Part shown: positions 44,942 through 53,540 of the stretch, in pieces | How positions within the stretch are numbered: position 1 is the stretch's first letter | Layout of the letters: each line of letters starts with the position of its first letter | Source: Mucilaginibacter sp. L3T2-6 | GTDB lineage: Bacteria > Bacteroidota > Bacteroidia > Sphingobacteriales > Sphingobacteriaceae | Reading direction: 5' to 3' | Length of the DNA: 64,000 nt | Assembly (NCBI RefSeq): GCF_030519355.1 | Contig: NZ_JAUMKC010000025.1 | Coordinates: 1-64,000 of the forward strand | The notes under the pieces: model-generated | Told to the model about the DNA's origin: nothing | Seen by the model: the letters and a program-made list of their open reading frames with translations, nothing else | Database searches by the model: none | Made by a program: the position numbers and the translations under genes

Positions 44942-45871
44942 TCATCCTTTCTTATACAACGTCTCCGACAAGGCCTTTATCCCTTCCTCATAACTCGTCG
45001 GTTTCATATTGAAAGCTTTTTCAAATTTATCGCTGTTAAAATTATAGTCGTGGTTGTACTGGTAATACATCTCTACCGTACCCATCACTACTTTTTGAAA
45101 CAGCCCGACCAGCCAAAGCATAAATTTGTTAACCGCCATAAATTTTGGCTCTGCACCATAAATGCGGGCCGCCAATTCAATAAACTGTTTGCCGGTAAGC
45201 GGTTTGGCAGTGGGCATGTGCCATATTTGGTTATCGCTTTCAGGATGCTGGCCAAGCAGGAACATACCCTTACCCATATCTGGTATATAGCTAAAATTGT
45301 GCAGCTTGTTAGGGTTGCCAATCCATTGTGCTTTTTGCTTTTTGGCAAATTTATCCAGCACCATCATATCGAAAAAGCTGTTCATGTTATCCGTGCCGTA
45401 AAAATCTGCACCGCGGGCTATCGTCGCGCGTATGTTGCCGGCTTTTGCCTCGTCCATCAGCATATTGGCAATTTTTGCCCGGATACCGCCTTTAACACTC
45501 GATGGCCTGTATGGCGTATCTTCTTTCATCGGGCCATCAACCAGGCCATACATGTATACATTATCAAAGAATATCAATCGCGCTCCGGTTTCTTTACCAA
45601 GCCTTATAAAGTTTTGCATTATAACAGGCCACTGCTCAGCCCAGATTTTTTTATCGTAAACCAGGCCGGCAGTAAGATAAATTACAGACGAGCCCCTGGC
45701 AGCAGCTATCAATTCGTCATAATTTAAAAGATCGGCTTTTTGCCAGGTTACATTTTTGCTGCCGGGTTCAACCGGTTTGCGGCTCACCAAACGAACGGTA
45801 TCGTTGTTGTTTATCAATTCGCGGGTAAGTGCGTTGGCTACTGCGCCGCCGGCTCCTAATATGGTATGCAT
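44942..45871 (-). CDS. NAD-dependent epimerase/dehydratase family protein
   Basis: A 309-residue SDR-fold protein. It opens HTILGAGGAVANAL (a GxGGxxA nucleotide-binding loop), and a Tyr of the active site is likely in VYMYGLVDGPMKED; the usual YxxxK is not clear. It may be a sugar epimerase, a dehydratase or an atypical NmrA-like protein. The minus-strand TACCTTTG box at 45894-45901 is 22 bases before the ATG. The Crp-family gene lies just upstream on the same strand and may regulate it. Confidence 0.8.
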   Translation of the reverse strand: MHTILGAGGAVANALTRELINNNDTVRLVSRKPVEPGSKNVTWQKADLLNYDELIAAARGSSVIYLTAGLVYDKKIWAEQWPVIMQNFIRLGKETGARLIFFDNVYMYGLVDGPMKEDTPYRPSSVKGGIRAKIANMLMDEAKAGNIRATIARGADFYGTDNMNSFFDMMVLDKFAKKQKAQWIGNPNKLHNFSYIPDMGKGMFLLGQHPESDNQIWHMPTAKPLTGKQFIELAARIYGAEPKFMAVNKFMLWLVGLFQKVVMGTVEMYYQYNHDYNFNSDKFEKAFNMKPTSYEEGIKALSETLYKKG

Positions 45872-45893
45872 AATTTTTCTGTTTTGATTTACT

Positions 45894-45901
45894 CAAAGGT
45901 A
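45894..45901 (-). promoter_or_regulatory. -7 box of the epimerase gene
   Basis: On the minus strand TACCTTTG matches the consensus, 22 bases before the ATG at 45871. Confidence 0.5.
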
Positions 45902-45998
45902 GGGTTACCCTGCTGCTCAAAACGTTAACAAAAGATAAGGAATTTAGTGGATGAGTGGCGACTAGTTGATCAGAGAATAGTTGCTGCCGCTTTGACAA

Positions 45999-46601
45999 CT
46001 ACTTTTCTATCAAAATCCGCCTTCTGATGCGCGAGAGTGACACCGGGGTTATCCCTAAAAAATGGGCGATATAGTGCTGCGGCATGCGTTGTAAAATTTC
46101 GCGGCCGGTAGCCAGCAGATCCAGGTAGCGTTCCTCCGGCGTTTTGGTTACGAATGAGGAAACACGGTCTTCATAACAGATCAGGTAATATTCTGCTACA
46201 CGGCGGCCGAATTGTTCCATCTTATAACCCAGCACAGGATTAGCCAGCATAGCCTCCATGCTTTTATGGGTAATGATGATCAGTTCCGTATCTTCCAGCG
46301 CCTGTATATAGTTTGTGCCTGGCAGCCCTGTAAGGTAACTCTTATAGGAGCTTACAAACTCATTCTCAAAACTGAAATAACCTGTAATCTCTTCGCCATC
46401 CTTTACATGGTAATACCTCACTGAACCTTTTACAATAAAGCCGATCTCACGGCAGACTGTTCCCGGCTGTGCAAAAAATTTCTTCTTTTTAATCGCGCCA
46501 AAATCAAGATGCTGCGCGAATACTATCCACTCCGCCTCGTTCAAGTCGACGAACTTTTTAAGTTGTTCACGAAAAATACCCTGAGCGGCTAGTTTGTCCA
46601 T
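45999..46601 (-). CDS. Crp/Fnr-family transcriptional regulator
   Basis: A 200-residue protein with an N-terminal cyclic-nucleotide-binding fold (about residues 20-130, for example IVKGSVRYYHVKDGEEI) and a C-terminal winged helix (TPEERYLDLLATG, MPQHYIAHFLGITPVSLSRIRRR). It lacks Fnr cysteines, so it is not an oxygen sensor, and the cAMP-contact pattern is weak. This subgroup is common in Sphingobacteriia and usually regulates the adjacent enzyme. An upstream word matching that at 29597-29640 lies at 46612-46642. Confidence 0.85.
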   Translation of the reverse strand: MDKLAAQGIFREQLKKFVDLNEAEWIVFAQHLDFGAIKKKKFFAQPGTVCREIGFIVKGSVRYYHVKDGEEITGYFSFENEFVSSYKSYLTGLPGTNYIQALEDTELIIITHKSMEAMLANPVLGYKMEQFGRRVAEYYLICYEDRVSSFVTKTPEERYLDLLATGREILQRMPQHYIAHFLGITPVSLSRIRRRILIEK

Positions 46602-46611
46602 AGGTTGATGA

Positions 46612-46642
46612 GCGGATATGCAAATGTGCGGATGTGCGAATG
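46612..46642. repeat. Reverse copy of the CACATTTGCATATCCGC word
   Basis: GCGGATATGCAAATGTGCGG then ATGTGCGAATG; the first 17 bases are the reverse complement of the word at 29597-29640. Confidence 0.7.
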
Positions 46643-46722
46643 AAAAAGCAAATAAACACCAACCGATAATTTACGCGCCATTCATCTGCGTCACCATAAA
46701 ATCTGCTTACATCTGCGCTCTA

Positions 46723-46760
46723 CCTTCGGACTTTACTGACTATCCGGCTTTCCGGCCTAC
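46723..46760. repeat. Word of the GACTTTACTGACTTTCGG family
   Basis: ACCTTCGGACTTTACTGACT, then ATCCGGCTTTCCGG; it sits directly after the UbiA stop (minus strand) and is one of five copies in the window. Confidence 0.65.
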
Positions 46761-47611
46761 TTAATCCAAATCCTATCCAGCAAAAAGAATACAGCAAACA
46801 CCACGCTGGCGATACCATTAGTGGTCATGAATGCGAAGTTCACCCGGCTTAAATCGTTCGGCTTAACTAATAAATGCTGATAGATCAGCATTACGCAAAA
46901 GAAAACGATACCTGCATAATACAGGTAGCTAACAGGCGTAAAAAATACCGGCATAACCACAAACGCCGCCGAAAGTACATGCAGGAAAGTAGATAATCTT
47001 AAAGCATTTACCTTGCCCAGCCAGGCCGGTATGGAGTGCAGGTTCTGGCTGCGGTCGAAATCTTCATCCTGCAAAGCATAGATGATATCGAAGCCGCTCA
47101 CCCAGCAAAGCACAGCGAACGAGAAGAACAAAGGTGTTAAGGCGAATTGCCCGGTTATTACCAGGTACGCCCCAATAGGCGCCAATGACAAGCCTAAACC
47201 CAGCACCAGGTGGCAAAGCGCTGTAAACCGTTTAGTAGCGCTATATCCCAATACCACCAGCAATGCTACCGGCGAAAGGAAGAAACAAAGCTGGTTAATA
47301 AAATAAGTAGTGCCAATAAAAAGCGCGCAGTTGATCAGCGTAAAAGTAAGCGCCGCTGCCGGGCTTATCCTGCCGGCGGGGATATCGCGTTGTTTAGTTC
47401 GCGGATTTTTTGAATCGATGTCCCTGTCCAGATAGCGGTTAAATGCCATTGCCGAATTACGGGCAAATACCATACAAAGCACCATCATCACCAGCTTCAG
47501 CCAATCAAACTTATTGCTGGTGGTGGTTACCGCCAGAAAAAAGCCAATAAATGCAAAAGGCATGGCAAAAATGGTATGCGCAAACGTTACTAGGGAGAGG
47601 TACTTTTTCAT
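46757..47611 (-). CDS. UbiA-family prenyltransferase
   Basis: A 284-residue integral membrane prenyltransferase with about nine helices. Motif 1 is NRYLDRDID and motif 2 YALQDEDFD, both of which bind Mg2+-diphosphate. The MAFARN/SAMAFN stretch and the length suit the UbiA-like branch used in menaquinone synthesis, possibly the futalosine-route MqnP group; MenA (naphthoate route) is the alternative. No other menaquinone gene is adjacent, so the pathway cannot be fixed here. The -7 box is at 47662-47669, and half of an inverted word pair lies in its 50-base leader. Confidence 0.85.
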   Translation of the reverse strand: MKKYLSLVTFAHTIFAMPFAFIGFFLAVTTTSNKFDWLKLVMMVLCMVFARNSAMAFNRYLDRDIDSKNPRTKQRDIPAGRISPAAALTFTLINCALFIGTTYFINQLCFFLSPVALLVVLGYSATKRFTALCHLVLGLGLSLAPIGAYLVITGQFALTPLFFSFAVLCWVSGFDIIYALQDEDFDRSQNLHSIPAWLGKVNALRLSTFLHVLSAAFVVMPVFFTPVSYLYYAGIVFFCVMLIYQHLLVKPNDLSRVNFAFMTTNGIASVVFAVFFLLDRIWIK

Positions 47612-47624
47612 TATTTATAATAAC

Positions 47625-47725
47625 GAACATCGAATGTTGAATTTCGAATATCGAAGTTCCGCAAAGGTAAGCTATGCGGACTTAATTCCTTGCTTCATCA
47701 TTCAAAATTCGACATTCGGTGTTCC
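47625..47725. repeat. Inverted word pair GAACATCGAATGTTGAATTTCGAA
   Basis: The left arm at 47625-47648 and the right arm at 47701-47725 (TTCAAAATTCGACATTCGGT, then GTTCC) are imperfect reverse complements separated by 52 bases. The ubiA promoter box lies between the arms, so the left arm is inside the ubiA leader. The right arm abuts the end of the flavin oxidoreductase gene. Confidence 0.75.
47662..47669 (-). promoter_or_regulatory. -7 box of the UbiA-family gene
   Basis: The minus strand reads TACCTTTG, 50 bases before the ATG at 47611. Confidence 0.5.
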
Positions 47726-47739
47726 ATATTCAATGCCTT

Positions 47740-48804
47740 TTACCATTTGGCCCGCTCATATTGCACCGGCCATTTTATGTCGTGACCAAGCTCATGTGCC
47801 GCCCGCAGGGGGAAATGCGGATCGCGTAAAAACTCGCGGGCTATAATTACCAGGTCAGCCTGGCCGCTTCGGATAATTTCATCCGCCTGCTTTGGCTCAG
47901 TTATCAAACCAACGGCGCCGGTTAGTATCCCTGCCTCTTTTTTTACCTTTTCGGCAAACTCAACCTGGTAGCCGGGTTTCAGTGGTATTCTGGCAAGCAC
48001 ATTACCGCCGGATGAGCAATCAACCAGGTCGACGCCTTTACCGATCAATATCTTTGCTAATTCTACCGAATCATCTGCTGTCCAGCCGCCTTCTGTCCAA
48101 TCTGTTGAAGATATACGTACAAACAGCGGATTTTCTTCAGGCCAGGATTCTTTAACGCTGTCAATAACTTCTAGCAGTAAACGGATACGGTTTTCAAAGG
48201 AACCTCCGTATTCATCTGTGCGGTGGTTGCTTAGTGGTGATAAAAATTCATGTACCAGGTAGCCGTGTGCCCCATGTATCTCAATCACCTTAAAACCGGC
48301 CGCTAAAGCGCGGGCTGCGGCTGCCTTAAAATCAGTTTTTATTTTTTCTATGCCCGCCCGGTCAAGCTCAAGCGGCGTTTCCTCATTCGGGATAAAGGGA
48401 ATTGCACTGGGCGCAACCGGCTTCCAGCCATTTGGTTGGCCGGATGGTATTTGTGCGTTGCCTTTCCACGGAACTTCATGACTGGCCTTTCTTCCCGCAT
48501 GCGCCAATTGTATACCGGCAACCGAACCATGTTCGTGAATAAAACCCGTTATCTCCTTTAATTTTTCGATGTGCTCGTCTTTGTAGATACCAAGGTCGCC
48601 GTAAGATATTCTTCCTTCCGGAGATATCGCCGTGGCCTCAGTAATCACTAAAGCTGCCCCGCCCACAGCGCGGCTGCCCAAATGTACCAAATGCCAGTTG
48701 TTGGCGAAACCGTCTTCGCTGCTGTATTCGCACATTGGCGATACCACCAGGCGGTTCTTCAATTCAATGTTTTTTATTTTTATAGGTGAGAATAGATGTA
48801 GCAT
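47740..48804 (-). CDS. NADH:flavin oxidoreductase (old yellow enzyme, YqjM-like)
   Basis: A 354-residue FMN-dependent ene-reductase. The start MLHLFSPIKIKNIELKNRLV is at ATG 48804; the frame is open further upstream, but those residues do not match the family. Landmarks are MCEYSSEDG and FMN-site segments, the catalytic HGAHGYLVHEFLSPLSNHR (substrate-binding His pair), and FVRISSTDWTEGGW. It reduces activated C=C bonds with NAD(P)H. It is a single gene with intergenic words at both ends. Confidence 0.92.
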   Translation of the reverse strand: MLHLFSPIKIKNIELKNRLVVSPMCEYSSEDGFANNWHLVHLGSRAVGGAALVITEATAISPEGRISYGDLGIYKDEHIEKLKEITGFIHEHGSVAGIQLAHAGRKASHEVPWKGNAQIPSGQPNGWKPVAPSAIPFIPNEETPLELDRAGIEKIKTDFKAAAARALAAGFKVIEIHGAHGYLVHEFLSPLSNHRTDEYGGSFENRIRLLLEVIDSVKESWPEENPLFVRISSTDWTEGGWTADDSVELAKILIGKGVDLVDCSSGGNVLARIPLKPGYQVEFAEKVKKEAGILTGAVGLITEPKQADEIIRSGQADLVIIAREFLRDPHFPLRAAHELGHDIKWPVQYERAKW

Positions 48805-48903
48805 AACGCTTTCTTTTTGCGCAAAGATGAGAAGCTGCCGTCGCCTTTTTATATGGCCTTCATTTTTTTTACCGGCGGATGATGTAGCATACACCTGCTT
48901 TAA

Positions 48904-48999
48904 GGTTTACAGAGGGTTTACAGTTTTTAGTGTAACCTATTAATTAGGTAACTGATAATCAGATTATTAATTAAAAATTCAAGGTTACACCTGTAAACC
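48904..48999. repeat. Dyad of GGTTTACAG and TGTAACC motifs
   Basis: GGTTTACAG occurs at 48904-48912 and 48915-48923, TGTAACC at 48931-48937, and their inverted partners GGTTACA at 48983-48989 and CTGTAAACC at 48991-48999. The middle, GATAATCAGATTATTAATTA, is AT-rich and nearly palindromic. The whole lies in the 296-base gap before the LytTR operon end and does not match any terminator. Confidence 0.65.
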
Positions 49000-49100
49000 A
49001 TGTTCATAGGGTGCAAAATTGGCCGCCAAAAGCATATTACTTACCTCTTAAGCCTGCCGGGCGGTGGTCTGGAATCCAAATTCCGCCCCCAAAAATCCTG

Positions 49101-49847
49101 CTATATTCCCAGCACCTGTTTCAACTTCACATACCCGGTTTTGCTAACGGGTATCTTGGCGCCGGATTTTAAGATCGCCAGGTGCGCGTCCTTTTCGTAA
49201 GGATCAATACGGGTTATCTGCTGTATAGCTACAATGTATGAGCGATGCACGCGAACGAAGTACTTGGGGTCCAGCGTTTGCTCAAAAAAGTTCATGGTTT
49301 TATTTTTCAGGTAGGAACCTTCGGCGGTATAAACGCTTACGTAATCATCATCTGCGGCCAGATAAAGCACATCCTGAACGGGGATGATTTTAACCTTGGT
49401 TCCTGTTTTCACTACGATACGCTCATTCTGTGCAGGGGAGTTCGACGCGGTCTCCAGCAACTCTTCCGTATGTTTTTTTGCCGGAGCGGTATCTGAGGCG
49501 GTTGCGAGGTACTTTTCTATTGCCTTGTTGAAACGGTCTTTGTTGAACGGTTTTAAAAGGTAATCTACAGCATGTGCTTCAAATGCTTTTATAGCATATT
49601 CATCAAAGGCAGTGGTGAATATTACGGCCGGCGGGTTCTCTACCAGTTCCAGCATTTCAAAGCCGTTTATTTTAGGCATTTGCACGTCAAGGAATATCAG
49701 ATCGGGCTGATGGGTTTGTATAGCCTTTAAGCCTTCAAAACCATCGTTACACTCCTGCATCACCTGTATCTGCGGAAAATCGCGCAAATACTCCAATACA
49801 ACCATCCGGGCCAGGGGCTCGTCGTCAATAACTAAGCAACGTTTCAT
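49101..49847 (-). CDS. LytTR-family response regulator
   Basis: A 248-residue regulator. The receiver domain (1 to about 120) has the phosphoacceptor in LIFLDVQMPKI (Asp55). The LytTR DNA-binding domain follows at about 145-245 (VYTAEGSYLKNKTMNFFEQ, then the final VHRSYIVAIQQITRI). It is the second gene after the LytS-type kinase, two bases away. The unit starts with a LiaF-like protein, so the regulator likely answers to envelope stress. Confidence 0.93.
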   Translation of the reverse strand: MKRCLVIDDEPLARMVVLEYLRDFPQIQVMQECNDGFEGLKAIQTHQPDLIFLDVQMPKINGFEMLELVENPPAVIFTTAFDEYAIKAFEAHAVDYLLKPFNKDRFNKAIEKYLATASDTAPAKKHTEELLETASNSPAQNERIVVKTGTKVKIIPVQDVLYLAADDDYVSVYTAEGSYLKNKTMNFFEQTLDPKYFVRVHRSYIVAIQQITRIDPYEKDAHLAILKSGAKIPVSKTGYVKLKQVLGI

Positions 49848-49849
49848 AT

Positions 49850-50887
49850 TTATAACTGCGGTACTTTAATAATAGTTGTAAATATATTATCATTTGCATG
49901 AGTTTCCATCAAATCATTGCGTGCAAAAAGCAAATATAATCTGCGCTGTACCCCGCGCAAACCAAAACCGGTGCCTTTTCGCGGTCTTGACGTTTGCGGG
50001 TCATAAGGGTTTTGCACCATCAGTATCAGGTAGTTACCATCCATTTCGGCCCGTATGCTCACGGTTACTTCGCCAATCGTATCGTACAAACCGAATTTTA
50101 TGGCATTTTCAACGATCGGCTGCAACAACATCGATGGCAGTACCGCCTGCCCTGAATGGTTATCGCAGCTGATCTCTGTTTGCAAACGGTGACCGAAACG
50201 CACCTTTTCAATGTCGAGGTAAAGATTCAGGTGATTAAGTTCTTCGGTCAGCGGCACCTGCTGCTGGTCATCCTTTTTTAACGTACCGCGCAAAAAGTCT
50301 GACAGTTGGTGGATCATACGGCGCGCTTCGTCAGGTTTAAACCCGATGAGTGCATTTATTGAGTTAAGGCTGTTAAATAAAAAGTGGGGCTGCAGTTGCT
50401 GTCTTAGGTTGTACAACTCCGCTTCGCGTGCCAGTTGTTCTGCCTCCGACTTACGTTTTTCGTTTTCCTTTTGCTCAAGCTGCGTATAGTACAGCATGCT
50501 GATCATGGCCATCCATCCGATAGCCAGGAAATTAGTGAAGAAACGAATAGTTAATGAATTGAGTAAAAATTGGGTATAGGCCGGCCCTGTTGCCAGGAAA
50601 GGCAAAATCCAGCGGCTGCCAAAGGTGCATATCGCTGCCAATGCTCCAATCCATATCAATATATTCAGGTAATTTCCTTTTTCAGGCTGATAATAGCGCA
50701 GGTTGTTATTGATAAGCCAGCAGGCCGAAGCCAATAAAACAGAGCAAACAACACCATCGGTAGAAGCGATATACCAGTTAAACCCAAAGCTATGTACCAC
50801 ATAGGTTTGCAATGCAATCCATGCCAATCCGCAGGCTGCAAATCCTGCGTAAAGTCGCGATGCGGTTATATTTCCACTCAGGGCCAT
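49850..50887 (-). CDS. LytS/YehU-type sensor histidine kinase
   Basis: A 345-residue kinase with four to five N-terminal membrane helices (about 1-150), a coiled linker, and a His_kinase domain (NLRQQLQPHFLFNSLNSINAL with the phosphorylated His; DLRGT-like). The compact C-terminal ATPase region follows (VENAIKFGLYDTIGE, GTGFGLRGVQRRL). It is paired with the LytTR regulator. It is preceded by the LiaF-like gene, with 23 bases between. Confidence 0.93.
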   Translation of the reverse strand: MALSGNITASRLYAGFAACGLAWIALQTYVVHSFGFNWYIASTDGVVCSVLLASACWLINNNLRYYQPEKGNYLNILIWIGALAAICTFGSRWILPFLATGPAYTQFLLNSLTIRFFTNFLAIGWMAMISMLYYTQLEQKENEKRKSEAEQLAREAELYNLRQQLQPHFLFNSLNSINALIGFKPDEARRMIHQLSDFLRGTLKKDDQQQVPLTEELNHLNLYLDIEKVRFGHRLQTEISCDNHSGQAVLPSMLLQPIVENAIKFGLYDTIGEVTVSIRAEMDGNYLILMVQNPYDPQTSRPRKGTGFGLRGVQRRLYLLFARNDLMETHANDNIFTTIIKVPQL

Positions 50888-50910
50888 TGTTTATTAGTCC
50901 GGACTTTGAA

Positions 50911-51726
50911 TCAAAAGCTTCTTATATCCACCCCTGCAAATATGGAAACGCCTTTTAATACTAAAATTTTATCGCTTCCTGCGGTTGCAGTGCTCTTCAG
51001 GCGTTTATCATCTATCCCTGCAAACACAGCGGCAATGTCTGAAACCACCTGCCAGTGCGGGGGTACGATCATTTTTACGCCGCCGAATATTTGTGTAATG
51101 TCTATAAATACTTTTCCGTTAATATCGGCCTGGGTGAAATCAAGCTCTGCGCCACCGAAAATATTTACGATCTCGCCGCCCCTGAAATGTTTGGAGAGAA
51201 TAGTCTTTTTTACTGAACCGAAAACAGATACTGCATCCAGGTAATCGTCGCCGGTATATGGGCCGCTGTAACCGGGATCAGCAGGGGGAACGTCGTTTAC
51301 CGTATAATCAACAGCTGGGTCGCCGGGAGCCTGGGGCGGGTAGGTGTAGGTATAATCTTTCCATTTTTCGCCCTCCTGGTTTTTCCAGTTGTTTTTATCA
51401 AAGCTGTGATGACGCCTTAATATCATCCACAAACCGAAAGCAATAATACCGATTGGCCAGGCCACATCTCCGGCGCCGTGGATATTGTTTACAATGAGCA
51501 ACACCCCGCCAACAATCATCAACAGAAATGCGGACGGTTTGCGATAATTGCTTTTTACGCCTATATACAAGCCCCAGCCAACCAACCATAGCGGCCAAAG
51601 CTGAATATTGTCGGGGAAAATATCGAGTTGCTTTATCAGCAGAAGGCCACCCACGGCGAGTAAAATTACCCCGGCAAGGACTTTCCCATTGCGCGGGTTA
51701 TTGGGTTGTAATATATCGTTGTTCAT
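50911..51726 (-). CDS. LiaF-like envelope protein, first gene of a LiaF-LytS-LytR operon
   Basis: A 271-residue membrane protein. The first ~115 residues hold four helices of the DUF5668/LiaI-LiaF transmembrane type (VLAGVILLAVGGLLLIKQL, PLWLVGWGLYIGVKSN). The C-terminal ~100 residues are a beta-rich LiaF-type domain (KVFIDITQIFGGVKMIVP, ILVLKGVSIFAGVDI). LiaF restrains the LiaS kinase in Firmicutes; here the kinase is of LytS type, so a parallel but distinct circuit is inferred. The -7 box is at 51754-51761. Confidence 0.8.
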   Translation of the reverse strand: MNNDILQPNNPRNGKVLAGVILLAVGGLLLIKQLDIFPDNIQLWPLWLVGWGLYIGVKSNYRKPSAFLLMIVGGVLLIVNNIHGAGDVAWPIGIIAFGLWMILRRHHSFDKNNWKNQEGEKWKDYTYTYPPQAPGDPAVDYTVNDVPPADPGYSGPYTGDDYLDAVSVFGSVKKTILSKHFRGGEIVNIFGGAELDFTQADINGKVFIDITQIFGGVKMIVPPHWQVVSDIAAVFAGIDDKRLKSTATAGSDKILVLKGVSIFAGVDIRSF

Positions 51727-51753
51727 TATATGGTTTGCAAATTAAATCTTATC

Positions 51754-51761
51754 CAAAACTA
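51754..51761 (-). promoter_or_regulatory. -7 box of the LiaF-LytS-LytR operon
   Basis: TAGTTTTG on the minus strand, 27 bases before the ATG at 51726. Confidence 0.5.
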
Positions 51762-51920
51762 AGGTAACATTATATGTATGGCAAACAAAAACTGGCAGCA
51801 TGTTTAAACAAGTCGGTAAGATAATGCAAAGTGTCGGTGAAAAAGTTGGATTTTTTATGGTGTCTGATTTAATTTTTCAAAATTGATGGTCTGCACCGGT
51901 TATTATGCCTGCAAATGGCT

Positions 51921-52826
51921 TCATTTCAGGCTTACTTCTACGCTCCAGTCTGCCCCGCTTTTAATGTGATGAGCTTTGGCAAAATCGCCTTGATTTAAGG
52001 CGAACGAAAGCTGTAAGAGGCTATTCAGGTAAGCCAGTGGTTTCCCTGCTGCTACGTCTCCAAAAGTCTGACTGTAAGGCATATCTCCCTCATATACTTG
52101 TTTGCCTTTGTCCAGTATAATTACATGCAGCATATTGCCAAATTCAGGCCTCAGTTTATTGAATAAATCGCCGGGTATATTAGTCCATACATTGCCGTAC
52201 TGCACATCCAGCACCGGTATATCACCTTTTAATGTTTTGCCGGTCAGCGTAGCATGCTGGTAAGGAATAGTAACGATCTTACTGCTTAACAACGGACCAA
52301 CCTGCTCAAAAGTGATTACGCCCGCTGCCAACCGTGCCCCTGTGTACGAATACACATCGCGGCCATGAAAGGTGTAAGACTTTTGCGAATCTTTACGGCG
52401 GTTTATTGCTTCATTGATCTCGCGCACTTCAGCGACACCCAGCGACTGCGCCACCAGCGTCAGCGTGCCATTATCTGGCGTCACAATGAAATGCCCCGAC
52501 TTTGTTTTCAATACCACCGACTTACGGCTGGTGCCAACGCCCGGATCCACGACCGAAACAAAAACAGTTCCCTTTGGCCAGTACCGCACGGTTTGTTCCA
52601 GGCGGTAGGCCGCTTCCCAAATGTTATAGGCGGGAATTTCATGGGTAAGATCGAACAATTTCAAATCCGGCGAAACAGTCATGGCTACACCTTTCATTTC
52701 GGAAACGGCGCCATCTTTAAGCCCGAAATCTGTTTGGTAAACAACTATTTTGTTTTGGGCTGATGACAGGCCGATCGACGCCAGGGATAGTAACAAAACA
52801 GTAGCAAAGCGTAAGGTTTTATTCAT
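51921..52826 (-). CDS. SAM hydrolase/halogenase-family protein with a signal peptide
   Basis: A 301-residue protein of the DUF62 family (S-adenosyl-L-methionine hydroxide adenosyltransferase). Family motifs are YQTDFGLKDGAVSEMKG, VSVVDPGVG, FIVTPDNGTL and FHGRDVYSYTGARLA, all complete. The unexpected feature is a clear Sec signal at residues 1-23 (RFATVLLLSLASIGLSSAQ). Its known substrate, SAM, is cytoplasmic. The protein may act on a different nucleoside or on material in the periplasm, or the signal may be a misjudged helix. It stands alone. Confidence 0.87.
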   Translation of the reverse strand: MNKTLRFATVLLLSLASIGLSSAQNKIVVYQTDFGLKDGAVSEMKGVAMTVSPDLKLFDLTHEIPAYNIWEAAYRLEQTVRYWPKGTVFVSVVDPGVGTSRKSVVLKTKSGHFIVTPDNGTLTLVAQSLGVAEVREINEAINRRKDSQKSYTFHGRDVYSYTGARLAAGVITFEQVGPLLSSKIVTIPYQHATLTGKTLKGDIPVLDVQYGNVWTNIPGDLFNKLRPEFGNMLHVIILDKGKQVYEGDMPYSQTFGDVAAGKPLAYLNSLLQLSFALNQGDFAKAHHIKSGADWSVEVSLK

Positions 52827-53036
52827 GCTGATAAATTTATAACCGCTTTACAAATTAAGGGATTTTAATATATCAGGCAGCATATTTTTTTGACGCAGGC
52901 GGAATTCACCGGACGATATCAACTTTTCAACGTTCCGACATTACAACCTTCCAACATTACACTTTCCAACAAAAAGAAAGCCACCCCGGTAAACAGGGCA
53001 GCCTTCAACCGCTATGAAAAATATTGCTGTGAAAAA

Positions 53037-53405
53037 TTATATTTTCTGGAAGTTATTATCCTGGTACTGCGCATCAGCCCGCTTGTTATGCCTCATTACC
53101 ATCCAGGCGCCTGCAGCAATTATGGCTAAAGGCCATACTACCCGGTCGGCGTTATCAATGTTCTCGGTGAACAGGAATGCGGTACCAATAATTACCAGCC
53201 ATGCCCAGATTGGCTTTCTGAAGTTGTGTTTGCCGCCCAGGTAAAGCCCGTAAGCTACCAGGAACATTGGCCAGCTGATCAGCCAGTCAGGCACAAAAAA
53301 CAGGTTCAAATTGTCGATAAGTAAGATGCCGCCGACGATAATAATAATGATACCTGCCATTACTTTACCGTTAAATTTGTCGGGGTTATTTATGATAGTT
53401 TCCAT
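53037..53405 (-). CDS. Small LiaI/LiaF-like membrane protein
   Basis: A 122-residue protein with about four helices (MAGIIIIIVGGILLIDNL, MFLVAYGLYLGGKHNF, AWLVIIGTAFLFTENI, WPLAIIAAGAWMVMRH) matching the N-terminal domain of the LiaF-like protein at 50911-51726 (VGGxLLIxNL, GLYxGxKxNFRKP patterns). The C-terminal LiaF domain is missing. It may modulate the same kinase or be an orphan duplicate. Words of the CTTCCAACATTACACTTTCC type lie downstream (52929-52972). Confidence 0.75.
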   Translation of the reverse strand: METIINNPDKFNGKVMAGIIIIIVGGILLIDNLNLFFVPDWLISWPMFLVAYGLYLGGKHNFRKPIWAWLVIIGTAFLFTENIDNADRVVWPLAIIAAGAWMVMRHNKRADAQYQDNNFQKI

Positions 53406-53540
53406 TGTTTTCGAATTAAAATCTTACCCAATATTACGGCAGTATCAAGCGGGCAACAACGCAATGTTGGCGAGGTGTTTACAGAAATCGGTAGGAATGG
53501 AAAAAGTGTCGGTGAAAATGGAAGGACTTTAAAATAGAAT

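Noticed and set aside
45050..45727. 225-codon frame on the plus strand
   Set aside because: It lies wholly within the epimerase gene on the opposite strand, with no family pattern.
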